This document shows positions 20,907 through 30,641 of a stretch of 64,000 bases of DNA, piece by piece (within the stretch, counting starts at the first letter, position 1; each line of letters begins with the position of its first letter). The notes under the pieces were generated by a model that was not told the DNA's origin, searched no databases, and worked only from the letters and a program-made list of their open reading frames with translations. This DNA comes from Fragilaria crotonensis. Taxonomy: Eukaryota > Bacillariophyta > Fragilariophyceae > Fragilariales > Fragilariaceae. The translations under genes were made by a program, and so were the position numbers. Location: contig JAKSYS010000118.1 of NCBI GenBank assembly GCA_022925895.1, positions 50,257 through 114,256 of the forward strand, read 5' to 3'.

Positions 20907-21404
20907 TCAGCGTCCGAAGTCGTCACATTCCACGCAGGTAGGGCTGACGGTTGGGGCCGGTGATGTTGTTTCCTCTGCAGCCACACCAGGAGCCGAAGTA
21001 GGCGCCGACGACTCCTCCTTGGTAAGCTTATCAGTTTCCTTAATCGCTTCCTTAGCAGTCACATCCTTTTCCGTCGGCTTCTCCTTCTTGGCACGTTTGT
21101 CATCACCCTTGTCGACCTCTTCGATCAGAGACTCCTTTTCACCTTTTTCTTTTCCTTTGATTACCAACTCCTCTTTATCCTTCTCGTCTTCATCGCTCAC
21201 CGCCTCCTTTTCACCCTTGATTCGTCGCTCCCTCGCCTGGGAATTGATCCCGTTGTCGAAGTCGGCCACAATGGTTCCACTGCTGCCCCCTCGAACGCGA
21301 TACTCAACTGGGCCACGTGGAGACACATTCTGTGAATCAACTAGCGCCACAGAAATGGCGACGATCAGAAACAGACAGACAACGGAGTTGCTTGCATATT
21401 TCAT
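20907..21404 (-). CDS. Lys/Glu-rich secreted protein, paralogue 1
   Basis: 165 residues, single exon, ATG at 21404. A signal peptide (NSVVCLFLIVAISVALVDS) is followed by QNVSPRG and a short conserved block with RERRIKGEKE. The middle is a repeat-poor, strongly charged Lys/Glu/Asp-rich tract (about residues 65-135). The C-terminus AAEETTSPAPTVSPTC, then VECDDFGR, is nearly identical to that of the gene at 22489. It is a secreted, probably disordered polycation/polyanion with a single conserved C-terminal CxxC-like motif (CVEC). Such composition recalls diatom silica-associated proteins, but no silaffin or cingulin signature was seen. Function unknown. Confidence 0.82.
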   Translation of the reverse strand: MKYASNSVVCLFLIVAISVALVDSQNVSPRGPVEYRVRGGSSGTIVADFDNGINSQARERRIKGEKEAVSDEDEKDKEELVIKGKEKGEKESLIEEVDKGDDKRAKKEKPTEKDVTAKEAIKETDKLTKEESSAPTSAPGVAAEETTSPAPTVSPTCVECDDFGR

Positions 21405-21467
21405 TGTCGTTCTTGGTTTTTATGTATTGCTGGCATCATAATGAACAATTCGAGAGCAATTTGGGTT

Positions 21468-21490
21468 CGTGGGAAAATGTGAGTCTTGAA
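21468..21490 (-). promoter_or_regulatory. Conserved upstream block, copy 1
   Basis: A 23-base block (plus strand CGTGGGAAAATGTGAG then TCTTGAA) lies 64 bases upstream of the ATG at 21404. It is identical to the block at 23191-23213, which lies 73 bases upstream of the paralogous gene's ATG. Flanks on both sides differ, so it stands out as a kept regulatory or transcript-start element, or as a leftover of the duplication. Confidence 0.55.
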
Positions 21491-22488
21491 ATTGGCGAAA
21501 TAAAGTCATATGAACGTGCTGCTGTTGTTTAAGTCTGCATGCTTTCTGCAGTAAAATCTAATGATTCGATATCATGTTAGTACGATCCAAATAACTCTAT
21601 TTAACGTCAATGTCGATTATATTTATACGAATTCACGTTTGAATAGCTGACAGCTTATGTATAAGTATTTAGGTGCATTTTTCGTTTTAATGGCAACTCC
21701 ACCCAAAAATCCGTCCGTCACATGCGTGATTACAATTCAGGTCCCATAAAATATATTTCACCTTTTTTATAGGTACATAGGGGAGTAATTCCCGATAATC
21801 TTGTATTCTGAGACATACTGCTGGTAGTAGTCGGACAATTAAAAGATGCGTATCGAGCATCGAGCATGTGTAGACACCGATCTCTTTGGCTGGAACGAAA
21901 CGCCTTCCCAATAACATAGAATGAAACGCTTGGATATCACGACGTTCGATGCACTTGTGCGTTTCATGCGCATCCCATAATAGGAATTTTGTTATAGTGA
22001 GGGCATAATTAATTGAACTCGTACCCTCTTATTCATTCGCAATTCCCATCTTTTGGAGTGGCTTCTGCGAGGTATCCCAAAATGGTGCGGTTCATCCAGA
22101 TTGCATAACTTAAAGGATGTAACATAGTAGCTGAAACTTTAATAGAGAATCCGAACGGTGAGACTCTGCCTTCGTTGGTGGTAATCTTCGCAGTCTATTT
22201 AGATGCCCACCTTTCCAGTATTGCATTTGCTGTTCTGCATCCCGTTTCCATTGCTGAGATGAGATGCGAGTGCCGAACTACATCGCTCCCCTTCTGCTGA
22301 AGTAGGCAGGAACATTCGCTTGAACCCTTGTCGAAGCATCCATTGAATGCATGGAAACTGCAAGTCCGCCACACATCGTAATTCCAAAGCTACAGTTTGA
22401 CGCGACTGTCAGCATGTCCTGGCTTGGTCTATCGTCTTCCACAAAAACCGATCGTTAAGTACGTTACATTGTCGCAGAAAATACTGAA
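21491..22488. other. Intergenic DNA between the two Lys/Glu-rich genes
   Basis: About 1 kb, A/T-rich in its first half. No gene or named repeat recognised. Confidence 0.35.
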
Positions 22489-23118
22489 TCAGCGTCCAAG
22501 GTCGTCACACTCCACGCACGTTGGGCTGATTGTCGGTGCTGGGGACGTCGTTTCTTCGGCTGCGGTGCTCGGCTTCGAAGTGATAGTATTGGACGGCGAG
22601 GACGCTGGAGCCACCGAATCTTCGGTCAACGGAGGAATAGTCGAGGCACCCTTTACAATTTTATCACTTTCCTTCATTTCTTCCTTCTTCTCCTTAGCCT
22701 TCTCTTTCTTGGCTCCTTTAGTACCTTCCTTCTCTTTCTTGGCTCCTTTAGTACCTTCCTTCTCTTCTTTCGCCTGCCCCTTACCGCCTTTTGGCAACTT
22801 CAGATCTTTCTCTTCGTCGTCGTCGTCGTCGTCTCCTTCGATCACGTCCTTTGGAGGCACCTCCTCATCGTCCGGTTTACCTTTCCCCTTTTTCTTAGCA
22901 CCTTCGTCTTCATTCTTTTCTTCCTTTTCGCCCTTGATTCGTCGTTGTCTCTGATGAGAATTCATCTTCTGATTGATGTCCGTCACCATTGGTTCACGAC
23001 GACTACCCTCCCGCAGGCGGATTACCCGGCCTCGTGGCGACAAATTCTGCGAATGGACTACTTGCACAGCATCACTGACAAGGATCAACAGACCGAAAAG
23101 ACCGCTGACGAATCTCAT
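22489..23118 (-). CDS. Lys/Glu-rich secreted protein, paralogue 2
   Basis: 209 residues from the ATG at 23118; that start is chosen because it gives a clean signal peptide (FVSGLFGLLILVSDAVQVVHS) and the same QNLSPRG start of the mature part as the paralogue at 20907. RQRRIKGEKE is kept. The middle is richer in Lys and Asp, with a six-Asp run (DDDDDD) and two perfect tandem copies of EGTKGAKKEK. The C-terminus STAAEETTSPAPTISPTC, then VECDDLGR, matches the paralogue. The two genes lie head to tail on the same strand, as expected from tandem duplication, and share a 23-base block upstream. Likely a secreted matrix or wall protein; function unknown. Confidence 0.82.
   Translation of the reverse strand: MRFVSGLFGLLILVSDAVQVVHSQNLSPRGRVIRLREGSRREPMVTDINQKMNSHQRQRRIKGEKEEKNEDEGAKKKGKGKPDDEEVPPKDVIEGDDDDDDEEKDLKLPKGGKGQAKEEKEGTKGAKKEKEGTKGAKKEKAKEKKEEMKESDKIVKGASTIPPLTEDSVAPASSPSNTITSKPSTAAEETTSPAPTISPTCVECDDLGR
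22701..22760 (-). repeat. 30-base tandem duplication inside the Lys/Glu-rich gene
   Basis: Two back-to-back identical 30-base units (22701-22730 and 22731-22760) encode EGTKGAKKEK twice. The paralogue at 20907 lacks them, so this is a recent in-frame expansion. Confidence 0.85.
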
Positions 23119-23190
23119 GATCGACCTTCGTTTAGTTTTGGGGCTCAAACAAACGTTGTAGCCAACAACAAATAGAGACACGCAAGGGCT

Positions 23191-23213
23191 CGTGGGAAAA
23201 TGTGAGTCTTGAA
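23191..23213 (-). promoter_or_regulatory. Conserved upstream block, copy 2
   Basis: Identical over 23 bases to 21468-21490 and placed 73 bases upstream of the ATG at 23118. See copy 1 for the comparison. Confidence 0.55.
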
Positions 23214-23817
23214 GCACACGAAACGTCAATTGGGTCTTGTTTTTGGCATCTATTTGGCCCTCATCCGCTTATTTAATACAGTGGCGTACCCTTTTAACGC
23301 AAGAATAGTATGGATATTTATTCGAATTCTTGTTTACATAGGTGTGTCGATAAACTCGAGTCCACTTCGTCAAGTTATAGTTGTCGTTGTATCGTGTGTG
23401 ACGCGTCACCCCAAATTCCTTGTCACATGCAGAGATTTATTTTGCAGTATTGTACAGCCGAGTTTTATTGGAGCACATGCTCCTACGTGCACTGGAGTAC
23501 TCAATACAATCGTACCTATGACGTAGAGTGGCGTACTCCGTGCGTATGGAAGGATAGAAACGAGGTCACGGAAGACAGGCGATGACCGTTATCAAGTTCT
23601 TTCCGTTGGTTCTCTGACGGTAGTTGGACTTCTACCGGTACATGTACAGTACAGTACAACTAGTCCGAGGATCGGATATCAGACCTGATACCTGGTACTC
23701 CAGTACTAGCTAGTACCTTGAACACGGTAGGAGTGCTCCAGTAGTACTGTAGGGGTGAGGGGCTACTACTACAGCACTTTTATCTCCATTGGGCACGTCG
23801 TACCCATGTCGCCATTC
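23214..23817. other. Intergenic region, GTAC-rich in its second half
   Basis: No gene seen. From about 23630 to 23760 the sequence is packed with GTAC, CCAGTACT and ACCTGGTAC motifs, next to the 3' end of the ASNSD1-like gene. Confidence 0.35.
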
Positions 23818-25398
23818 CTAGTCCACTCGCGGTTGTTGCTTCCCTCCAAAATGAGATGTTCCCTTCGCTTGTCGGCGACTACCAAAGCGCTGCTTGTCAC
23901 TTACATGCGCGATGCGACTGCCGAACTGAATGGCCCTCTTGACCAAACCGCTTGCTGTAGTTAGTTGCATTCGTTGGGCCACTAATCGCAGTATCCGTTT
24001 GTCTCCTTGCCCAGGTTCTCCCGAGAAATCACAGATATCGTCAACGGGTACCTGGGCCAGAAACTGCATGACATTTGGATCCAAATATGGGAAGCGCGCT
24101 TCCTTGCCATGGTCAGACAACAGCCTATCATCCCTTCCCATGTTGCGTTCCCAAATACGATTTATATCTAAATCCAGTTCCTCTCGCAAAGTTCCATGGC
24201 GATGTGCTTTCCGGTGTCGTCCATAGCCGCCCAACTGCTCATCGGCGCCCATGCCCAGTATCAAAATCTTGGCAGTCGCGTGGAATGGAGCGCCATCCAA
24301 GAGTCCAATGCCACGACTGGCAAACCAAAGGGCTGTTCCGATATTAAGGTCCATGACACTGGTTTTGGGGGCTATCAGCTGCTGGACGCGTTTTTCCTCA
24401 TTCACAACCGATTCCCACTCATCGATATCGACAAGTATTAGTTTCATATCTGCATCCGGATACAGCTCTTGCAGCTCTTGGTAGCACACAAGGCCCGCTT
24501 GTCGATCGGCCGCCAGTCCGCTTCCAAACCCTACATTGTACAGTTCCAGCGTTTGGCCTTGTTGCAAAAGTGATGCGGCCATGGCTGCCAGAACCGCAGA
24601 ATCCAAGCCTCCCGAAAACATGACTCCGATCGGATCCTTGCAATGACACGACGCGAGTCGGCGATGAACAGCTTGACGAAGAATGAGTTCCAATTGTATG
24701 GATGCCTTCCACATTGTGTCTGATACATCACAAGGCTTTGGAACATTGTATGCAGACACGTAGTTTTCTGACATAGTAGGTGGAAGAGTTCGAGTTGGCA
24801 TTGGCAAGGATTGGATTGAATGATTCGTAAGGTTGTACTCATAGACGCGTCCCGGTGGAAGCTCGATCCATGCTTCATTCAGAGAGGTTGCAACAGAGGA
24901 CAGCTTCCATACCCCATCATCGCCTTGTGAAGTCAACAACGATCGTCGTCCGAGGCGATCTCTCCCGTAATACAGTGCATCTTCCATTAGAAAGCAGAAG
25001 GCGAATTCGCCATTCCATATCCGGCTGATGGCGGCAGCAACGGATTCCATCGTTGATAATGATTTAGAGTCGTTGCTCTGAATTGCATCTGAAAGGAGTT
25101 GTGCGACAATCTCTGTGTCGGATTGATCGGGAGGGATTTCCAACAACGACAAATCCTCACTGACGCTTGACATGTACTGGTAAATCTCTCCATTCCAACA
25201 TAATTTTCCACAATCAAGTTCCTTCGGTTGCCTCTCAATCTCCTTACCCCTCATGTGCAAAACAGTCGCTATTAGAGTTACATTTTGGGATGCTACACAG
25301 TAATGCTGCCGTGATTTATGATCCGGTCCTCGTCTCTGAAGCACATCTGGGATTTCCTGCATGGAGCAATCACCGATCACGACACCGATGCCGCACAT
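23818..25398 (-). CDS. ASNSD1: Asparagine synthetase domain-containing protein 1 (ASNSD1-like)
   Basis: 526 residues from the ATG at 25398. This start is chosen because it gives MCGIG, placing the catalytic Cys of the Ntn-type glutaminase at position 2; the frame is open further upstream. The glutaminase half has RRGPDH, WNGEIYQ and a DQSDTEI block. The synthetase half has the PP-loop ATP site MFSGGLDSAVLA (SGGLDS at 262-267), then LILGMGADEQLGGYGRHR, EARFPYLD and KRAIQFGSRIA. The GADEQL.GY.RHR and RAIQFGSRIA signatures distinguish ASNSD1 from classical asparagine synthetase. The cellular role of ASNSD1 is not established. GTAC-type motifs crowd the region upstream (25500-25620). Confidence 0.9.
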   Translation of the reverse strand: MCGIGVVIGDCSMQEIPDVLQRRGPDHKSRQHYCVASQNVTLIATVLHMRGKEIERQPKELDCGKLCWNGEIYQYMSSVSEDLSLLEIPPDQSDTEIVAQLLSDAIQSNDSKSLSTMESVAAAISRIWNGEFAFCFLMEDALYYGRDRLGRRSLLTSQGDDGVWKLSSVATSLNEAWIELPPGRVYEYNLTNHSIQSLPMPTRTLPPTMSENYVSAYNVPKPCDVSDTMWKASIQLELILRQAVHRRLASCHCKDPIGVMFSGGLDSAVLAAMAASLLQQGQTLELYNVGFGSGLAADRQAGLVCYQELQELYPDADMKLILVDIDEWESVVNEEKRVQQLIAPKTSVMDLNIGTALWFASRGIGLLDGAPFHATAKILILGMGADEQLGGYGRHRKAHRHGTLREELDLDINRIWERNMGRDDRLLSDHGKEARFPYLDPNVMQFLAQVPVDDICDFSGEPGQGDKRILRLVAQRMQLTTASGLVKRAIQFGSRIAHVSDKQRFGSRRQAKGTSHFGGKQQPRVD

Positions 25399-25952
25399 GT
25401 TGTTAAGTTGAGGGCGCCTTTTCTGTGACTGTGAGTGTTGAGTGACAAACGCGATGGAAACATTGTGGCGAGTATGGGAGGGTCTATGCAAAGAGAGGAA
25501 ACCGGGTACCAGGTACTAGTACCTGGTATCTCTGGGACGATATACTATACAATCGTACAGTGCTCCAGTACTACCCTACATGTACTGGTACATACCATTT
25601 TAGTGCACCGGTCGAAGCGGAGTATTTGTATGTATGAAATGGGATCCGATTAGGTTTCACCAATTTGACGTCAGCGCCCACGTCATAGTAATAATCTACA
25701 GTGAGACCTCCTGTAGAAGAATTTTGAAGACATCGGAAATTTGAATGGCTGACAAAACACGGAATCTTTGTTGTTGACTTCTATCGGTGCTTTTCCTAAT
25801 GCGCATGCCAAGCCTTTGTCATGTCAGATAGATAACTGCTACTCTTCTCCTTCTATCAGTGATTCATGTGTTTCCCTTTTGAATCTTCATGTGTTTCCCT
25901 TTTGAATCACTCGAGTACTACACTGTACTGCAACAGTACTACCGTACTCAAG

Positions 25953-27348
25953 GACTATTTGCCATTGTACAGTACTGCTGTTACTGGTACTGTGACGACT
26001 ATTTGAAGATCAATTTCGATCACCAAATAGTCGCCATTGTACTGTACTGCTGTTACTGGTACTGTGACGACTATTTGAAGATCGAATTTCGATCACAAAT
26101 AGTCGCCATTATACTGTACTGCTGTTACTGGTACTGTGACGACTATTTGAAGATCAATTTCAATCACCAAATAGTCGCCATTGTACTGTACTGCTGTTAC
26201 TGGTACTGTGACGACTATTTGAAGATCAATTTCGATCACCAAATAGTCGCCATTGTACTGTACTGCTGTTACTGGTACTGTGACAACTATTTGAAGATCG
26301 AATTTCAATCACCAAATAGTCGCCATTGTACTGTACTGGTGATACTCGTACTGTGACGACTATTTGAAGATCGAATTTCGATCACCAAATAGTCGCCATT
26401 GTACTGTACTGGTGATACTCGTACTGTGACGACTATTTGAAGATCGAATTTCGATCACCAAATAGTCGCCATTGTACTGTACTGGTGTTACTCGTACTGT
26501 GACGACTATTTGAAGATCAAATTTTGATCACCAAATAGTCGCCATTATACTGTACTGGTGTTACTTGTACTGTGACGACTATTTGAAGATCAATTTGATC
26601 ACCAAATAGTCACCATTGTACTGTACTGCTGTTACTCATACTGTGACGACTATTTGAAGATCGAATTTCGATCACCAAATAGTTGCCATTGTACTGTACT
26701 GGTGATACTCGTACTGTGACGACTATTTGAAGATCGAATTTCGATCACCAAATAGTCGCCATTGTACTGTACTGGTGTTACTTGTACTGTGACGACTATT
26801 TGAAGATCGAATTTCGATCACCAAATAGTCGCCATTGTACTGTACTGGTGTTACTTGTACTGTGACGACTATTTGAAGATCAATTTCGATCACCAAATAG
26901 TTGCCATTGTACTGTACTGGTGATACTCGTACTGTGACGACTATTTGAAGATCGAATTTCGATCACCAAATAGTCGCCATTGTACTGTACTGGTGTTACT
27001 CATACTGTGATGACTATGTGAAGATCGAATTTTGATCACCAAATAGTCGCCATTGTACTGTACTGGTGTTACTCGTACTGTGACGACTATTTGAAGATCG
27101 AATTTCGATCACCAAATAGTCGCCATTGTACTGTACTGGTGATACTCGTACTGTGACGACTATTTGAAGATCGAATTTCGATCACCAAATAGTCGCCATT
27201 GTACTGTACTGGTGTTACTCATACTGTGATGACTATTTGAAGATCGAATTTCAATCACCAAATAGTCGCCATTGTACTGTACTCTGTACTGGTGATACTC
27301 GTACTGTGACGACTATTTGAAGATCAAATTTCGATCACCAAATAGTCC
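25953..27348. repeat. Palindromic minisatellite, 19 units of about 73 bases
   Basis: A partial first unit is followed by 19 units of about 71-73 bases (one is about 86 through an extra CTGTACT insertion near 27283). Each unit has a near-perfect palindrome: GACTATTTG ... CAAATAGTC as outer arms and GATCGAA ... TTCGATC as inner arms, around a single T. A spacer of about 35 bases (CCATTGTACTGTACTGGTG, TTACTCGTACTGTGAC) separates the palindromes. Units differ at a few sites. Long open frames crossing the array on both strands reflect the repeat, not a gene. The array lies inside the TIR element at 25642-28555. Confidence 0.95.
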
Positions 27349-27412
27349 CCATCCTACTCATGATGTCGAACAAGAACGAAAGTTGTTATTAATTCTACTA
27401 AATGTACTACTT

Positions 27413-28295
27413 TTAAAAACTCCATGATGAGACATATGTTTTGCACACCTTGCCAACAGGACACCCCAAAACTAGGGACCCTTTGGGTGGTGGTTTCTCA
27501 GAAGCCATGTTGGCTTTCTCGATGAAGATAATCTTGTCGAGTGCCTCCTCAACAAGAAGACCTCTCTCTTGTGGGCTTTTTGAGGCATCAACAAGACTAA
27601 CTACTTCCTTTGCTCTTGGCATAATGCTGTCATACGCATTGTAACGTTCCAATTCGGGTATGTCTTCATGGTGAAGAGCACGCGATCCAAAATCAATGCA
27701 GTCAGTTTCTAAACTTGTAGATTCCATGAGGATGTTGTCATTGTCGTCAAGATGAGTATTCGTGTGCTGTACATCAACAAAATTATCAGAAACATCAGTT
27801 TCATGTCCAGAACAGAGGTCGTTGAGTGGTGCCTCAGGCAAGTGGATCTCTTGCGACATTGATTAGCTAGGACCGAATAATGTGCTTGGAACCTTTGTAC
27901 ATAGAAGTAGTGTACTGAAAGAGGTCATACTTGGTTTCCAATGATACATTGAAATCGGTTGCATGACAAAAATGACCTTTGAAAGGCAAAGAAGCAGTCC
28001 ATGACATAGCCTTGAGAGCAGATAGAGTCTGATCCACTGGATGTGGATCCTGCATCAATGGTCCTTCTTGCTTGTTGTGGATGATCCTAAAGAGAACAAA
28101 ACAGGGGTTGGTTACAGAATAATCGGTAGGTGGGTGCTGTAGTAACGCAAAATGGCAACAGACAGAGAGCAAACAAGAGCAAAAACAGAACAACAGCAAC
28201 AAGAGAAACAAAAGCAGCAAGGAGAGCAAGAACAACAAGAGAAACAAGAATGACAGGGAGACAAAGTGCGTACCATCGTGGTTGTGAAATATCAA
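27413..28295 (-). pseudogene. Coding remnant inside the TIR element, possibly a transposase C-terminus
   Basis: A 148-residue frame (27413-27859) contains an acidic stretch, then LERYNAYDSIMPRAKEVVSL, a helical segment ERGLLVEEALDKIIFIE and a KPPPKGSLVLGCPVGK tail. This layout weakly resembles the segment after the SWIM finger of FAR1/MULE transposases. Just upstream on the same strand (27867-28080) is another piece with HNKQEGPLMQDPHPVDQTLSAL; a splice may join them. The still further upstream Leu/Phe-rich run (28130-28260) is a CAA/AGA-rich simple sequence read on the other strand. No complete domain is present. Confidence 0.35.
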
Positions 28296-28555
28296 AATTA
28301 TGAGTTTTGTGTGAGTAAACTTGAATCCACTACTGGTACCCTGTTATATACACATCTAGACACGATCATTTTTATTTCTATTCAAACAAATGTGGCGCTG
28401 ATTTATGTTCATTATCTAGAACGTAGTTTTGCACAAGAGGTGGTTTGAAAAGTGGGCGCTGAGAAAATCAAAGATAAAGATTCCGTACAAGTTAAATTCC
28501 GCAACAAAAGTGCTGAAAAGTGCTGACGTCAAATTGGTGAAACCTAATCGGACCC

Positions 28556-29143
28556 TTGTTTACTCAAATACCGGTACATGTGTGTACTGTAATCAGAGGA
28601 CAGTATACTGTACAGTAGGACCTTAGACAAGTACTACAGGCGCTGCACCGTGCTAGTACCAGGTAGCACGTACTACTACGACTACTTGTAGACTTGTATG
28701 ATAGTACGAATACGGCATTCACTGTACACTTCAAGAACACGCTGCACAGTACTGTACGTATGGTACTGTAGTCCTCTAAGAAATCGGCCAGCTGCTTGGG
28801 ATACCTGTCTTCGTCATCATGTTCTCGTTTATCATGCCATCAGTTGAAAGCTGTTGATTGCCAACTGTTTGTGCTTTCCATCAGTCGTATGAATATGAAT
28901 ACTATGCGACCAGGTGCTTCGGAATACATATAATAAATGACATTGCTACATTCTGGATTCTGCTTGGCACTCGCGACGCTATTCGTTATTGCTGTAGCTT
29001 GTGAGAACTGAGAACAACTCAGCGCTCGATCTCAGATACGCAGAGTATTCCAGAACCGATTTGCTGGGATTGAATAGGTTTACTCGGAGAAGTCCACTCA
29101 CAACACTTCGCAACTAAAGAACTCCTCTCAAACGAGCTTCATT
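28556..29143. other. Intergenic region, GTAC-rich
   Basis: No gene seen. GTAC and AGTACT motifs crowd 28560-28770. The last 200 bases must hold the promoter and leader of the gene at 29144. Confidence 0.35.
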
Positions 29144-29767
29144 GTGATGTTTCGATTTATCCTGCCGTCCTGTCTTGCCTTGGTGGTCAAGGGTTGGACC
29201 ACACATGCTCCTCCCAGGTCGTTTCCATTTATGCAATCGACAGCCATAAAGTCAAAAGTCTTTGACGATGAAGAATGTTTTGATCTTTGCCCATCCGAAA
29301 ACGAACAGAGCGTTGCGCCACAACTGCAGCCACCCGTGTCCGAGGCAGCAGCATCTACCTTTGATGATGACCAGTGTCTGGATCTCTGCCCGCTGGAAGA
29401 ACAAGAGCTTGTTGCACCCGTGAAAGAGCAGCAGCCAAAAGTCCTCACGGCGCAAGAGGTTGAATTGAAAGTCGAACGCGATCGCATTCGACTCGAAATG
29501 GCGTACGAGCTTTTCGAATCCAAGGATGATTGCGACTTGGATGACATTTCCACATGCGCGTCGCAATGTGATGATTGCCGAGGTGCCGGTTCCAAGCCAT
29601 GTCGATTTTGTTCCGGAACTAAATCGATTTCACTCAGTGGTGCCACACACGCCATGCCATGTCCCGTTTGCAATGAAAAGGGTGTAGAAGTTTGTTCCAA
29701 ATGTCGGGGCAGTGGCCAAGTGGCAGCTTGGACGGATCTCGACAAGTTTAATCCTGGAAAGGTGTGA
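29144..29767 (+). CDS. Secretory-pathway protein with DnaJ-type Cys-rich zinc finger
   Basis: 207 residues, single exon. A hydrophobic signal-like start (FRFILPSCLALVVKGWTT) suggests entry into the ER or, via it, the plastid. Two imperfect copies of an acidic motif follow: FDDEECFDLCPSENE near residue 40 and FDDDQCLDLCPLEEQE near residue 73. After a helical linker comes a DnaJ-type zinc-binding domain with four CxxC units: CDDCRGAG, CRFCSGT, CPVCNEKG, CSKCRGSG (residues 142-197). No J domain is present, as in BSD2 and related plastid chaperone proteins that act on Rubisco or photosystem assembly. The role here is inferred only from the domain; the DLCP repeats were not recognised. Confidence 0.8.
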   Translation: MMFRFILPSCLALVVKGWTTHAPPRSFPFMQSTAIKSKVFDDEECFDLCPSENEQSVAPQLQPPVSEAAASTFDDDQCLDLCPLEEQELVAPVKEQQPKVLTAQEVELKVERDRIRLEMAYELFESKDDCDLDDISTCASQCDDCRGAGSKPCRFCSGTKSISLSGATHAMPCPVCNEKGVEVCSKCRGSGQVAAWTDLDKFNPGKV

Positions 29768-30641
29768 TGCGAAGCAGTGACTACACTTGCTGCTATCCCG
29801 GCTTCTCATTCATGACTCCGTCCTGGTAGAACTGATTGCCATCCTTTGGTAGGTCAGACCCATTGGTGAAGGGTAGAAAATAAGAGAAATATTAATACGT
29901 CTGATGATCATCTACTCTAGACTCAAGACTATGGCCATTAATCATTTGTAAGTCGACCACAAGGTACAAGTACATTACATTAGCACCTGGTACCAGGTAT
30001 GCATACCAGGTACGAACCCAGCGGAAACGGGAGTGCTATCTCGGTGTGGTACAGGGTGTAGTCGTACATGGTACAGTACACCGTACTCCAGTACAAGTAC
30101 CTGTGAGATAGGGTACCAGTACAGTACACTTCGAACTCGTGGAGACAATAATGGCTAGTACTGCAGTACCAGAAGTACAGTACAAGTACTCCGGTAAAAC
30201 CTGTTGTCGCGCTCGTAATCTCTGATGTCAGCGACTTGGTTGACTCGCAGGCTTTGACAGACGACGTACAGTTCCCATGTGTTGAAAACGGTGTTTGGGA
30301 CTTGGGACAACAACTTCAACTTTGCATTGACAAGAAAATCATTCGTATGACAGTACAGTGGAAATAACGTAAGAGAAGACACTGTACGACAGTAGTGAAC
30401 CTCATGCGTTTCATTGTTTGCCTCCACGTTCCCATCATACATCATACATCATACATCATACATCACAACATCACTCAACACGGTCACTCAAACCACCGTC
30501 TACTGCTATGCGCCGAATCTTAGTTGGTGTAGTATTGAAAGCATCATCGAATAAAAAATCGAATTGAAACGTTAGACATCGCATCCTCAAACTCCGCAGC
30601 AAGTGTCACAACTGCAGCTTTTGCTTGTGATTCCCTTCGCC
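29768..30641. other. Intergenic region with extreme GTAC density and simple repeats
   Basis: Nineteen GTAC tetramers occur between about 29963 and 30190, where about one would be expected by chance. Overlapping palindromes ACCTGGTACCAGGT and GGTATGCATACC lie at 29986-30012. At 30433-30465 the unit CATCATA is repeated four to five times. No gene seen; the last part is the promoter of the gene at 30642. Confidence 0.5.

Larger units (their letters stand above)
25642..28555. mobile_element. TIR-bounded element, 2.9 kb, non-autonomous or decayed (MULE-like?)
   Basis: Inverted ends: GGATCCGATTAGGTTTCACC continuing AATTTGACGTCAGC at 25642-25675, and the reverse complement, with one mismatch (GGGTCCG), at about 28522-28555. 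Weaker inverted similarity goes on inside (ACGGAATCTTT near 25761 and again, inverted, near 28480). Inside are a 1.4-kb minisatellite and minus-strand coding remnants (27413-28295). A second, much smaller element with ends starting GGATCCGATTAG and carrying GACGTCA lies at 42991-43163, so this is a family. Long TIRs beginning GG fit Mutator-like elements, but no 9-base target duplication was found. Confidence 0.65.

Noticed and set aside
22397-22954. 185-residue plus-strand Ser/Phe-rich open frame
   Set aside because: It is the complement of the Lys/Glu-rich gene at 22489-23118 and reflects its codon repeats.
25889-26356. 155-residue open frame with repeated YCCYWYCDDYLK units
   Set aside because: It is the minisatellite read in one frame. 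The units are 71-73 bases, not a multiple of three throughout, so the frame breaks, and the other strand is open too.
25953-27348. Array looking like CRISPR repeats and spacers
   Set aside because: The parts between palindromes are also repeated, not unique, and the setting is eukaryotic. No cas gene is present.
28130-28260. Leu/Phe-rich membrane-like protein on the minus strand
   Set aside because: It is a translation of CAA/AGA-rich simple sequence and has no flanking coding features.
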